Below, one piece after another: positions 11,801-23,015 of a stretch of DNA of 64,000 nucleotides (position 1 is the first letter of the stretch; every line of letters begins with the position of its first letter). The translations under genes and the position numbers were made by a program. The stretch is taken from positions 1 through 64,000 of the forward strand of contig JAKCPI010015691.1 in assembly GCA_023213315.1 (NCBI GenBank), read 5' to 3'. This stretch comes from Euborellia annulipes (taxonomy: Eukaryota; Arthropoda; Insecta; Dermaptera; Anisolabididae). The notes under the pieces are model-generated. The model searched no databases. It saw only the letters and a list, made by a program, of their open reading frames with translations, and was not told where the DNA came from.

Positions 11801-13254
11801 ATTATCACCTCCGTGATTGGGCCACTGTCCACCCCTCTCTTTAAACAAAAATTTCGACCTCCCTCTTGAAATTCTCAGCCACTTACTGTTCTTTTATATT
11901 ATTGTATTTTTTTTTTTTAATTAAATTTAATTTTTATTGGAATTTCCAATTTTTATTTTTTTTAAATCAAGTTTTACATCATTTATATTGCATATTTTAA
12001 TACTGTTCAGTCCATATTTAGGTTTTTTTCTGCTTATAATTCCCGGCTTTAAACAATTTAAAAAAATTATAAAAAAAAAAATATTTTTCTCCAATCTTGT
12101 TGGTGGAGTAGGTGGTAGTTTCATAGGGGGGGGAGGGGTATTACCCTCTTTGGTTAAATCACCCAAAAATAGATGCATAACTTAATGAGAAAATTATTAA
12201 AATTATAAATAATTAGTCTCTAGGGCATGATTTTATGCTCTTATCCTGGAACTTTTACAGATAGCTTTCTAATATATTTTTTTTGAATATAAATATTTCT
12301 ACCTTTATGGGCTATGTGTTCTTTTTGGCGATGATTTATTGAAGTTTAAAAACTTAGTTTAATGTTATAATTAGACAAAACATTATACAAACTAATTATA
12401 TATATTCATGTTCACCCTGAATAGACCGAAACGTTGGCGCAATAATTTTCAAATATCTTTAAAACTCTTTGATATAACGAAAAATCTCTTTTAATGCTCT
12501 AAAAAATCTCAAACCAAAATTATAAAATTTAGAATAGAATTATAAGTAGAATACATAAGAGCCTAACTAAAAAGGTTTGTAAGTTAAAACTTCATGAAAT
12601 TTATTAAAATGTTACAATATTTAAAAACTTTTTTTGAAAAAAGACTTTCTTAAGAAGTACCGTATATCAATATAATAATAATAATAGTATTCAAAATACT
12701 GTAGATTCGATATCATCGTTTTTTAACTTTTTTCTTAACCAACTTGAAGTTATCTCAATATATTTTTTATTTTACTCACATACATTTGAAACTTTTTTTT
12801 TTCTTTTTCATTTAAACAAGTCTCGAAAGAAAGAAAAAGATATCGTTTCATCTTATAGTATATATAAATTTCGTCCATAAATAATTACAGCTTTAGAATT
12901 AGAGTCAATCCATTTGAAATCGAACAATTTTAAATAAAAATGTCGCAGGAATTTTTTTTATATTTTACCAAAGTGTTGCTTCATATTTCAAGAGTTGAAA
13001 ACGAGAATTAATTAATTTTTTTTTTGTCCAGTTTAAGAGTTTTAATTTTTTGAAATTTGATTTGATGAATTTTTTGAAAAAGCATTTATATTGTTCTGGT
13101 AAAAATCTCATTATTAAATCATATAACCAGGTAATAAAAATCAAATTTCATTATTTAACAAAAATAGGAATATCAATAATTGTTCATATTAAATTAATTC
13201 ATCAATTTTATTCCCGCAAAATGGTCGATGTGGCTTTTATCAATTTAAATCAAT
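11801..13254. other. AT-rich stretch, little recognised
   Basis: Only a single 'CCTGAATAGACCGAAACGTT' motif at 12416 and a G run at 12125 stand out. Long T and A runs, no gene. Confidence 0.5.
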
Positions 13255-14055
13255 AAGGAAAAGAGCTATGTGATTAAAATTTTATATAAAAGTCCTCCTG
13301 GTACGTGAAACGAAGCTTTTGAGCAAAATAATTCAAAAAGTACTAGCACTTTACTGATGTACTTTTTCAGTTTTTTTTCGATTTTTTCAAAATTTGCTCT
13401 AATGATTTTGATTACAATTCATAAATCAATTATTTTTTAAATGCTCTTTAAAATATATATTCTCATTTTGTCATAAAAATTGTTTGAAGCATAGTTACTC
13501 TAGTACTTCATAGGAAAGATAGGAGAAATGATAATAAAATATAAATATTTTTCAATGTTTATAATTCTACATTTTGAATTCTAATGTAGTGATATAGACA
13601 AAATATATTTATCACGAATGTGTTTATTAAAGGTTTTGTGGTTTGAATTATTATGGGAGTTTTTAATTACTATATACCACATTTTGTTTATTAATTATTT
13701 ATTAAAAATATAAATACTGTACAACGTTTCGACTGCTTTTTCTGCAGTTGTTTTCAAGTACTGTACACATGTGAACTAACCGTTACGTGCATTTTATATA
13801 AATTATAATGAGAAAAATTCATAAATCAATTATTTTTTAGATATTCTTTAAAATATATATTTTTATTTTGCTCTCAAAATTGTTTGAAGTACACTTTACT
13901 CTTGTAGGAAAGATAGGATAAATATATTTTTACATCTTGAATTCTCATGAACTGCCGGAAACTAAATATTTAAAAAATCTGGTGTTACAGCACAGAACAC
14001 AATTTTCAATTACCGAAGTTGTGTGCTGTGCTAACAGTCCCACCAGATTTTGCAT
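13255..14055 (-). repeat. Family A repeat, - copy with nested half fold-back
   Basis: 'GTACTTTTTCAG' box, 'ACTTCATAGGAAAGATAGG' and a terminal hairpin at 13978-14052 ('GTGTGCTGTGCTAACAG'). The AT-rich hairpin end is missing. Part of the body is duplicated on both sides of the insertion. Confidence 0.8.
13596..13812 (-). repeat. Half copy of the 7.9-kb fold-back element
   Basis: Holds 'ATATACCACATTTTG', 'TGTACAACGTTTCGACTGC', 'CAAGTACTGTACACATGTG' and 'CGTTACGTGCATTTTATAT', matching 8210-8345 in reverse. Nested in a family A copy (13255-14055). Only one arm is present. Confidence 0.75.
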
Positions 14056-14919
14056 GTGAAAGATTTCGCGTTTTTTTCATTGTTGCTATATAGATTTTGT
14101 AATAACTATTCAGGTATACTTTCTAATTAAAATATTAAAACAATATACGTGAATCTATTATTTATCATATTATTTATATAAATAAATAAACAAAATGTGT
14201 TGAATTAAATTAAATTAAAATTCTGCCTGGTTTAATTAGCTAAATATTTAAAAAATAGTTGATGAAAATAGGATTTTTGTCCAATTGGTTGATCAAGGCT
14301 AACCTAATCTCGGATCATTATCCGGCGTTTGTGAGGTTTCACGATTTGAAGGGTGAGGTGGGGGTGGGTAAGGGGTGGCTAGTTGGCTAATTTAGCTTTG
14401 AATCGCATCAGCTGCCTAGATGAATCAATTCATGTAATTAAGAGGTGGCTTAACGGAAAACGCAATGGGAATCAAAATTAGTGACAAGCCTACCGGATAG
14501 CGAAATTTCCTATTTCTCCAGCCCTAGCTCTATTTTCAGGATGTACTACGTCAGGGTGAGTGTAGTATACGATGGGCCAAGGCACTAGAACCAGGTTAGG
14601 TGCAGGGCCATCAATCTGAATTGCAACTTGACTCCTGTTTGACAACCAACCTAATTGAACATGCAATTAACAATCTGTCTATACATCGACAATCTAGTTG
14701 AAATTATATGACACATGGGGTGGGAGATCCAATCAAAATGACGAAACGCCCCTTTCCTTACAAATTAAATTGTCATTATTATTTTATGACTACTCTCACT
14801 TACACTCATACGCTACTACAAGCCACCAGATAAGATGATGGATAAATTAACTTATCTACAATATAAATATTATTAGTTCAAAAGTAAAAAATAAAAATTA
14901 AAAAAGAATAATCTCTCAG

Positions 14920-15215
14920 TTATTACTTTCAGGGCTGAAACGTTGTGGTCACTCTGAGTGGTAATTTTCATAGGAATAATACTGTGATGGGTTCACGTTT
15001 CCTTCCTCAGGAAAAGAAGTTGATTTTTTTTCATTTGAACTCAGGATTATAAGCTTATCTGCTTTATCCCCTCGTAATAATTGAACAATTTTGAAAGAGG
15101 GCCGAACAATAGTCACCAAAATCGTTGCAGTTAAGCGATGCCAAATGCGGCGAAACCCCAGGTGGGTGGCCATGGTGAATCAATGTGTGGAACGACCCTC
15201 GTGGGCCATCGGTAC
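14920..15215 (-). other. Possible 5S-rRNA-like repeat fragment
   Basis: The + strand 'GCAGTTAAGCGATGCC' followed by 'CCCCAGGTGGGTGGCCAT' resembles the internal promoter part of 5S rRNA, as in 5S-derived SINEs. The match is loose and no A-tail was found. 'GGGCTGAAACGTTGTGG' nearby belongs to the GAAACG motif group. Confidence 0.3.
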
Positions 15216-15287
15216 ATTAAAAATAAAAGATATATATTACTTTGGAACCCCTAAATTGCGTCAGTAGTGGAAAGAACAAAATAAAAG

Positions 15288-15835
15288 TTCTGGTGTGACT
15301 GGTCACACAGCCGATTTTTTTTTGTCGAGATATATTTAGTTTCCCATAGCACTCTAGTTCCAAACTTGACCAGTCGAGTTTCATATGTGATAATATAAAG
15401 AAAGAAAGTATTTTTTTTACTTTTTCTCTTTATATTACATATATAGGCAAGAGAAGTAAAAAAAAGTCTTTTGATTAAAAATTTCCAAAGGCTCTGTGTA
15501 TTTTAAATGTTAACTGCTTGAAATAAACTATGGTTATTTTTCAAAATTTTAATCTCATATTTGGATATTTTATACACAACTGAGTGTCCTAAATAAATAC
15601 AAATTTTCATAAGAATTGGAAAAGGTTTTTTAAATGTGTAAAGAGGGGACCGACCCCCTTTTGAATTGATTTACATGCAAATCCCCATAGGGATTTAACA
15701 TTGGCTCTATGGAAGGAAGAGCCGGAATATGAATTTAAAAAATCAGAAATACATCAGTAAATTGTACTTCAAACAATTTTCACGAAAATTTTTTCTGATA
15801 TACTTTTTAAATAGTATTTAAAAAGCAAAAAAATT
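15288..15835 (+). repeat. Family A repeat, + copy, rearranged long variant
   Basis: Starts 'TCTGGTGTGACTGGTCACAC', then quickly reaches the AT-rich end hairpin 'ATATAGGCAAGAGAAG'. After it comes the long-variant block with 'ATGGAAGGAAGAGCC' and 'ATACATCAGTAAATTGTAC'. The order is abnormal. Confidence 0.7.
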
Positions 15836-16664
15836 TCCACCCTAAGAATGGTGCAAAATCTGTCTCTGCCCCCCCTCCCCGCCCTTATGAATATTTTTAA
15901 GGGACTCTCCTGTTTGGCATTGCATTAAGCACCGTCTTTTGGGCTTTTTATGGTCAATAATATTTAAAACAAATGCCATTTTATCCACCAAACCCTCATC
16001 CCTTGTTTTCCTAGACCCAGGTTAGCAAGGAGGGTGGGGGTAGTATTAAAACTTTTATTCATTTAAATTGATTTTTTTTTCTATTTTCCAAAATGAATGT
16101 TGTTTCTTTGACTTTGCAATCTGTTGAATTTCTTGTTTGTTCATAGAAATCTACTCCAACAAACTTAAAGTCAATAAATTATCTCTTGTTACTTGTATTT
16201 TAGACAAAAAAAATAAATAAATGAGAGAGCACATAATTTACGAAATATTTAACAAACAATTAAAGAATAATTAGGAAATTTTAGTAACAACAGTAAACGA
16301 TAATTTATTGGAAATATTAAAAGTTCAACTTCTCTTTCTTCTTAGCCCAACTTAATTTGTTGTAAAATTGTTGCCTACGGTATAAGAAATTGAAATCATA
16401 TCAAATTTTGATGAAAATAAAGAAATTGTAATACAATAATTGTAACGAATGTTGTTTATTACAGGATAACAAACGTGTACACGTGCACTGACGAAATGTG
16501 AATCCAATTATAAATAAACAAATAGAAAATGTTGGGGATGGAGTTTTCCACCCCCGCCAAAAATTGATTTTTTATTTTTAATTCCATTTGAATAAAATTT
16601 GAGTTGAGGCTTCCTCGGGTATATTGAAAAATAACATTAAAATACCCGACCCCTAAAAAATAAT

Positions 16665-17545
16665 TTTTACTTTCTCTTACCTATATAACATTCTATAATA
16701 TATAGTGAGAAAGTATTGCGATCATGTCAAAAATACGATGTTCGATTGGAAGATTTTGATGGACTAGTTCTTTACTGAAGTATTTTTTCAGTTAGGGGTC
16801 GTCCACATATTACGTAACTCGTTAGGGGGAGGGGTCTGGACAAAAAGTTACTAATTGTCACATGGGGGCCCGGGGGTTTCTCCAAGTGGGACATAGCAAT
16901 TCAAAGTTGAATTTATAAAATTTTTTGAAAAAAAAAGGTCGAATGATTTTCACAACAGGAAAAAATAGAGTGATTATTTAAGTCACGAGGGAAAATGTAC
17001 TAAAAAAAAAGGTTAAATGATATGAATTTTGTTTAAGAAATTTTATTCGGGGGGGGGGGGTAGTTCTATGTTGTGCCATAATATTTGTAGGGGGGTTTGT
17101 GTGTATGTGACTAACTGTGACATGGAAGGGGGACTAGAAAATCGTCAAAAAAGGCGTTACGTAATATGTGGACGACCCCTTATTTCGATTTTCTCAAAAT
17201 TGGCTCTAACGATTTTGATTAAAATTAGTAAATCAACTATTTTTTAGATGCCCTTTAAAAAGTATATCAGTAAAATTTTTTTTATTTGAATTACACTTTA
17301 CTGATGTAGTATTTCAGATTTTTTGGCTCTTCCTTCCATAGAGCCATGTAAATTTCGATTCAAAAGGGGGTCCCCTTTGGAACTTTTTACACATTAAAAA
17401 CATTTTTTTTTTTTTCAATTCTTATGAAATTTTGTATTTATTTAGGATTCTTTATTGTGGATAAAATATCCAAATATGAGATTAAAATTTTGCCTTCGGT
17501 AATCGAAAGTTGTGTACTGTGCTGTCACACCAGATTTTTATATTT
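16665..17545 (-). repeat. Family A repeat, - copy, long variant with Harbinger-like MITE
   Basis: AT-rich end hairpin at 16668-16720, the 'CTCTTCCTTCCATAGAG' block at 17328, and the end hairpin reduced to 'TTCGGTAATCGAAAG' plus 'GCTGTCACACCAGA'. Confidence 0.82.
16795..17179. mobile_element. PIF/Harbinger-like MITE, 385 bp
   Basis: Inverted ends GGGGTCGTCCACATATTACG (followed by TAAC) pair with the last 24 bases perfectly. Flanks are TTA on both sides (16792-16794, 17180-17182), as expected for PIF/Harbinger. It contains G runs near 17048 and no transposase. It sits inside a family A copy; removing it rejoins 'TTTTTCAGTTA' and 'TTTCGATTTTCTC'. Confidence 0.85.
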
Positions 17546-17549
17546 TTCA

Positions 17550-18975
17550 ATTTTTCAATCAACAATTTGAAATTAGGCTTCGGGATAAAAAAAAATAGTG
17601 AAAAATATACTCCGGAGAGTTTTTCACCCCCTAAAAATTAATTTCTTTATTTTTATCAAGGGGGAAACTAAACTACTCTATTATTTATTGACTTTGACTA
17701 AGTTTTCAAGTTTTGTTTTTCCAATGGCTACTCTATACTAAAATATTAAGAGTCATGAAATTTTTTTGAGTTTGTAGAGCATCATTCAAAGTGGTGCGTG
17801 GATATAATTTCGTTACGAAGGTATCCCGAAAACGATAGCTATGAAAATAAAAATAAAAATTGTATTCAATATATTCTAATTTTGAAGGGAAGGGGTAATT
17901 CCCGGACCCTTATTAGAGAAGGGAGTCAGACGCAAGGTCGACGCAGTCGGGCTTAACGCCTACCATATATATAATTTCTTATTTATGAAATAATAATGAA
18001 TGCATTTTAATTTAATATAATAAGGTTATAAAAGTGGAAAAATAATAAAAAAATGTAATTAAATTTTACGTTCTAAGACATTTATGAAATTGACAATAGA
18101 GGATGGAATAAGTGTATACATCCTGTTATTTTTTTTCTAATTTTCTTAAAATCTATTTTATTAATATTTCTATTCTTCTATTTTCTAACATTATAAATTA
18201 AAGTACATACGGTTGAAATTAGATTATTTTAATTTAATAAAGTACTAATTTCCTAAATTGATATTTGAACTCGTAGATTAAAATTTTGATGAGAGCACAG
18301 CAAGTAATTATGCTTGTCGACGTTTCGAAGAGAGTTATATAACCACTAAAATTAAATTTCATTTTAATAAAATTTCCAAAATGTATCTTTTGATTTTTTA
18401 TTTATTTAAAATTAAATAATATAAATAATTCATAAAACACGTTTAGCTAACGACATCATTTAAGTGGGAATTTCTCTCTTAAAGACAATTATCTTTTTTT
18501 TTTTTTTTCTAAAAATGGAAGTAGAATAACTCAAATTACTCGTCAAGTTATTAAATTATAAAGTTAACGTCTCATTATATATTTTTCAAGTTCCAAGATG
18601 ACTGGAAGCGTAGGCGTATAAGGATGGATGCACGAATGCTACACCAAGTCAGAAAAAAAATATTTTTTTTGTTAAAAATGTCAATAAACGAATGAATGCC
18701 GGCCATTGAAATCGACAAATGAGTGTTGTTTCAGATTCATCATATTCCAAGAGTTGATTGAAAACGGGGGTTAATTTATTTTTAAAAAATTATGTTTACT
18801 CTTGGTTGTAGAGAGGAAGAACTTGAACAATTGCGTTGTTTTTTTAAGATATCAAGTTCAAACAATAATATTCATAAAATATTCTAAATTTTATATTAAG
18901 AGTATATTTACTCTTTACTTGAAGTAAACGTCTAAAAAATCCAATTGAAATTCAAAGATTTAAAATAAAGAAATT
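17550..18975. other. AT-rich stretch, little recognised
   Basis: 'TTGTCGACGTTTCGAAGAG' at 18315 is a loose relative of the GAAACG motif. 'CAGTCGGGCTTAACGCC' near 17945 is an isolated GC patch. No exon seen. Confidence 0.5.
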
Positions 18976-18979
18976 TTGG

Positions 18980-19425
18980 AATCAAATATTACTGTAGTAT
19001 TGGCTTCATATCAAAAATTCGAAGTCGAGATTTTAAGGCCCCCTGAGTCCAAAAAAGTCTGTTTGTGGGGCTATCTGTCTGTCTGTCAACATAATATCTC
19101 AACTTTACTCTTCTACTTCATAGAAATGATAGGAGAAATGTTTGCCATCGTAACAAAATATAAATATTTTAGGTCGAGGGTCCGGTGGCCTGGTGCAATG
19201 GACAGCACGCCTATGCCCCGGAAAGGCTGGAGATCCTGGGTTCGATTCCCAGAGGCCATGGGATGTTTAGCCTCGCCTATAAAAAAACACAGTTTTGTTA
19301 AATAAATATTTTCCCTATAAATTATATATCTTAAATTCTAATATTTCGAAGGAAACTAAATATATGTCGACACAAAAAATCTGGTGTGACAAGCACAGAA
19401 CACAATTTTCTCTTACCAAAGATAA
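18980..19425 (-). repeat. Family A repeat, - copy, internally deleted, with SINE
   Basis: 'AATTCGAAGTCGAGATTTTA', a 'CTATCTGTCTGTCTGTC' stretch, then a jump directly to 'TTACTCTTCTACTTCATAG', so the middle box is gone. Ends at the 'TCTGGTGTGACAAGCACAGA' arm. Confidence 0.78.
19171..19301 (+). mobile_element. tRNA-derived SINE, group 4
   Basis: A box TGGTGCAATGG (19191-19201) and B box GGTTCGATTCC (19239-19249) at tRNA-like spacing. The outer GGCC/GGCC bases pair, but the cloverleaf is imperfect, so it is not a working tRNA. Perfect 11-bp duplication ATAAATATTTT at 19160-19170 and 19302-19312. Inserted in a family A copy. Confidence 0.9.
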
Positions 19426-19799
19426 GAAATTCAAAAATAATTTTTTTTTTTTTTAAAGAGATCTTCAGACCAGTTCTTTATTTTTTATAGATCTCTAAAA
19501 ATTGAAATTTTGCAAAATTCGCTATATTTGAGGTAAATTCCAGGTCGGCTTAGACCGAAAAATCTTAAACTTTTTTTATTAATACTATTAGGCTCAGAAA
19601 ATTTCATGTTTGCTCTAGTTTAAGAGTTAAAATTTTTTGAAATTTGATTAAAACATTTGTATTGTGCAGCCAAAATTTGATTATTAATCCATATAACCAG
19701 GTAAAAGATCCAACATCAATCAATCCTTTGAAAGTTATTTATTTAAGAAAAATGGAAAGAAAGTATATCGGTCTTGCACCTCGAAAAATTTCATCCCTC

Positions 19800-20430
19800 T
19801 CTCTCTTGTATAAGCTTTGAGATAATTTACCTTTGGTAAGAGAAAGTTGTGTTCTGTGCCTGTCACACCAGATTTTTTGTGTCGACATATATTTAGTTTC
19901 CGCCAATATATTAGAATTCAAGAGATAAAATTTATAAACATGAAAAAAAAATTATATCTTATATTAATTCATTAGATTTAAAAAATAAAAAAAAAATTAA
20001 TTAGATTATATATTTTATATTTATATTTTGTTTCCATGGCAACCATTTGTCATTTCTTTCCTATGAAGTACAAAAGCAAACTGGTCTTCATAAGATTTCA
20101 AGGGAAAAATGAGAATATACATTTTAAAGAGGCATCTTAAAAATAATTGATTTATGAATTTTATTCAAAATCTTTAGAGCGAATTTTGAAAAAATCGAAA
20201 AAAGTACTTCGGTAAAGTACTAGCAATTTTTGGCCGATTTTGTTAAAAAGCTTATTTTCCAGGTTTACACACAATCAGACAGTCAAACAGACAGAACATG
20301 TTGCGAAAACCACTTTTTTGGACTCAAAACGTGTAAATCCGTCAAAATCTCGACATCGAATTTTTGACATGAAACCAATACTTTCTCTCTATATATATAT
20401 ATTAACATATATAGGTAAGAGAAAGTAAAA
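19800..20430 (+). repeat. Family A repeat, + copy, nearly complete
   Basis: Half hairpin at 19815-19875, 'TTCCATGGCAACCATTTGTC', 'CGGTAAAGTACTAGC', 'CAGACAGTCAAACAGACAG' and the AT hairpin ending 'GGTAAGAGAAAGTAAAA'. A small AT-rich duplication lies near 19950-20030. Confidence 0.85.
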
Positions 20431-20740
20431 AAATTAATGACTTATACATTTAGTTTCTGAGGTATTTTGTCACGGACAGAAGACGGAGGATTGGCAATTA
20501 TATATACCGTATATAGGTAGTATATATAGACTATATTAGAGTTTTTCCACGTGAAAAAAATAGACTATAACCAAATCTCTCTTAGGGGAAATCAACTTGA
20601 AACTGACCAAAACGATCATTGGGATCCAAAGGACAAAATTAATTAAAAAAAAAAAAAAAAGAGGAAAAACATTGTCCCTTCCAGCCTGTAATTAACAGAA
20701 TTGTTCTTTTCATTTTTGTTTACTTCTCATCCCACCCGTG

Positions 20741-20867
20741 GGTACGGGGGGGGGGGGGGGGGGGGCCCCCCCCCCCCCCCCCCCGGCCCCTGGCCCCCCC
20801 CCACCCGAAGCGCGCCAAACCGTTTTTTTTTTTAAAAAAAAATTTTTTATATAAAATAATATTTAAA

Positions 20868-20900
<33 letters not shown>

Positions 20901-21030
20901 TTTTTTGAATGGGGGAAATAAAAAAAAAAAAAAAAAAAAAAACCCCCCGCGCGGCGGGGGGGGGGGCGGGGGGGGGAAAAAAGAAAGGGGGGGGGGGGGG
21001 GGGAAAAAAAAAAAGGTTTGGGGGGGGGAT
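20741..21030. other. Homopolymer-rich block, probably an assembly fault
   Basis: A run of 20 G is followed at once by 19 C, then poly-A, poly-C/G and poly-G blocks with almost no normal sequence between. Nothing else in the window looks like this. Any translation or hairpin here should be ignored. Confidence 0.7.
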
Positions 21031-21735
21031 TGCTTAAAACCAAAGCAGCCAGATTAATGAAATTTGGTATATGTTCCTTACACTAAAATTGTAGATTTCT
21101 ATCAACTTTTGGAGTAAATACGTCACTTGGAAGTAGTACTTTACCTAATAAGTTTTTTCAAAAATTTCGAAATTTTCAATTTCTTTGTTATATTATGATA
21201 AAATACTCAATTTTAAAAAGTTTTTATTCTTTGATATTTTTCCGAAAACTGAATAGTTTTTGAAATAATCACAGAAGAAAACGACATTTTCCGTAAAAGC
21301 AAAGAAAAATCAAAACAAAATCATACAGATGTCATTAAAAAACATGTAAATATAAACAAATTCGTTTGTTTCACAAATTCGCTGAGGAAATTTACAGGAT
21401 GCAAGAAATTTGCCCGCCGAAGGGGCAATTGCTCGCCGAAGGCGAGCAAGGGGGTCCAGGGGGGGAGCCCCCGGAAAATCGGCGCCCTAGTTAAGCTTCG
21501 CCCCCCGCCCTCAAAGGCTGGTTACCTGCTTAACCGTTAGCGATTTTTATTGCATTTTATTTAATCATGTTCCATTTTCTTTCTGAGATATATTTTTTTT
21601 TAAACAAAATTTATTTTCTTTCAAGATTTCAAGTTAATAGAAACAAGTGTAAAATATTACAACTTCTTTAATTTTCATGTTTTAAACTTATTTAAATGAA
21701 TAAACAATAGAAAAAAATTTATTTTCATCAAATTC

Positions 21736-21871
21736 ACCGTCTTCGATGTGCCCCACATTTGGTATCCAAATGGCTTAAATAAAATCATCGGACTGTCTGG
21801 GGTCCGGGCCCGCGATTTCTGGTATACGAGGTTAGCACGCTAACCTCTACACCAAGCCCTTGGGCTACCGA
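21736..21871 (-). mobile_element. tRNA-derived SINE, group 2, copy a
   Basis: The - strand shows 'CTTGGTGTAGAGGTTAGC' (A box) and 'CGGGCCCGGACCCC' (B box with one change), with a body containing 'GATTTTATTTAAGCC'. Flanks TTTCATCAAATT and TTTCATTCAAATT are probably the duplication with a one-base change. Confidence 0.8.
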
Positions 21872-21949
21872 TTTCATTCAAATTTTAAATATTTACTATT
21901 CGCGGTATAGAAAACAAATTAAGTAAGGTCACTTCTTTGTGAACTCTTG

Positions 21950-22030
21950 AGTACTTTACTGATGTACTTTTTTAGTTTTTTCCAATTTTCTTAAGAAAAA
22001 AAAAAAAAAAAAACGAGCTCCAGCTCGGTC
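21950..22030 (-). repeat. Short family A fragment plus linked tail, copy 1
   Basis: 'GAGTACTTTACTGATGTACT' is followed by an A run and 'CGAGCTCCAGCTCGGTCAAC'. The same odd combination occurs at 22912-23015, so the fragment and tail were copied together. Confidence 0.65.
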
Positions 22031-22249
22031 AACCCGGAATTTTCAATTAAGCTTACAAGAGTGAAATTATTTTTTATAGATAAAATAAAATCTTTTTTTT
22101 ATATATTTAAAAATTTTACTATTTTTATTTATTCATTTAAAATATTAAAAATGTATTACGTATTCAATTTATTTTATTTAAAAAAAAAATTATCTTTCTC
22201 TATTATATTATTTTCATTATTGAAATTAAAAATAGATCCAACAATCAAA

Positions 22250-22610
22250 CCGGTTTCTTTCAATTACACATACACTTGCACTTCGGGAGAGTTCGGCTTT
22301 GTTCGGTTTGAGACGAAGACGACGACGACTGCAGCGGCGGCGGCAGCGCTCCCGTCGCCGCCTCAGTAAGCCTGAAGCTTGTGATTCCGTTACATCTATT
22401 TATTCTTATCTCATCAAATAATGTTTCCTTCCTCAACAATCCACGATACCGACACATCACCTGAGTGTTCCATGCCTGCTCCTTTCTTTTCATCCTCGAT
22501 ATCACCAGGTAAACCCACGTTTTGATTAATTAAATAGAAATAACAAAGATTGTTGGTTGATCCAAGTGTCGTTTCCCTCGCTTGGCTTGGGACAGTCCGC
22601 GACAAAAAGA
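22250..22610 (+). other. GC-rich island, possible exon or promoter, unrecognised
   Basis: Stands out against AT-rich neighbours: 'GACGACGACGACTGCAGCGG' and CpGs at 22310-22365. A frame from ATG 22421 runs MFPSSTIHDTDTSPECSM on to a good donor CCAG|GTAAAC at 22508. It would leave phase 1, so it cannot join plexin exon A (phase 0) in frame. It matches no family I know. Confidence 0.3.
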
Positions 22611-22911
22611 AGTGAACTCATCTTTAATTTTTTTTTATCTAATTTATATTTTAAATTATTTTTATGAAATATAGAATAAATATAGAATCAATCCTTCTAT
22701 TGATTTTTTTTTCTTAATTTACAAAATATAAAATTAATATAAAATGGAAAGAATTTATATTTTATACTGCACCTCTTGGTTTTACTGTTAAATGTTAAGA
22801 AATACTCGATACTTTTCTTCTAATACCTTTCGATACGAACGATATCAAGTACAAGTATCTATACTTTTTTTTCGATACCACATCCCTACTCGTCTTTAAA
22901 AAACTTCGAGC

Positions 22912-23015
22912 ACTAGTACTTTACTGATGTACTTTTTTAGTTTTTTCAATTTTCTCAAAAAAAAAAAATAAATAAATAAAAAATAACCGAGCTCCAACTT
23001 GGTCAACCCGGAAAT
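22912..23015 (-). repeat. Short family A fragment plus linked tail, copy 2
   Basis: 'CACTAGTACTTTACTGATGT', A-rich run, 'CGAGCTCCAACTTGGTCAAC'. Partner of 21950-22030, about 960 bases away in the same direction. Confidence 0.65.

Noticed and set aside
19185..19260. Functional tRNA gene.
   Set aside because: A and B boxes are good, but the acceptor and anticodon stems do not pair properly and the unit has an 11-bp target duplication, so it is a SINE head.
18976..19305. 109-codon + strand frame.
   Set aside because: It crosses a family A fragment and a SINE, so it is chance.
20741..20800. G20-C19 hairpin as a regulatory structure.
   Set aside because: Better explained as a consensus error together with the neighbouring homopolymers.
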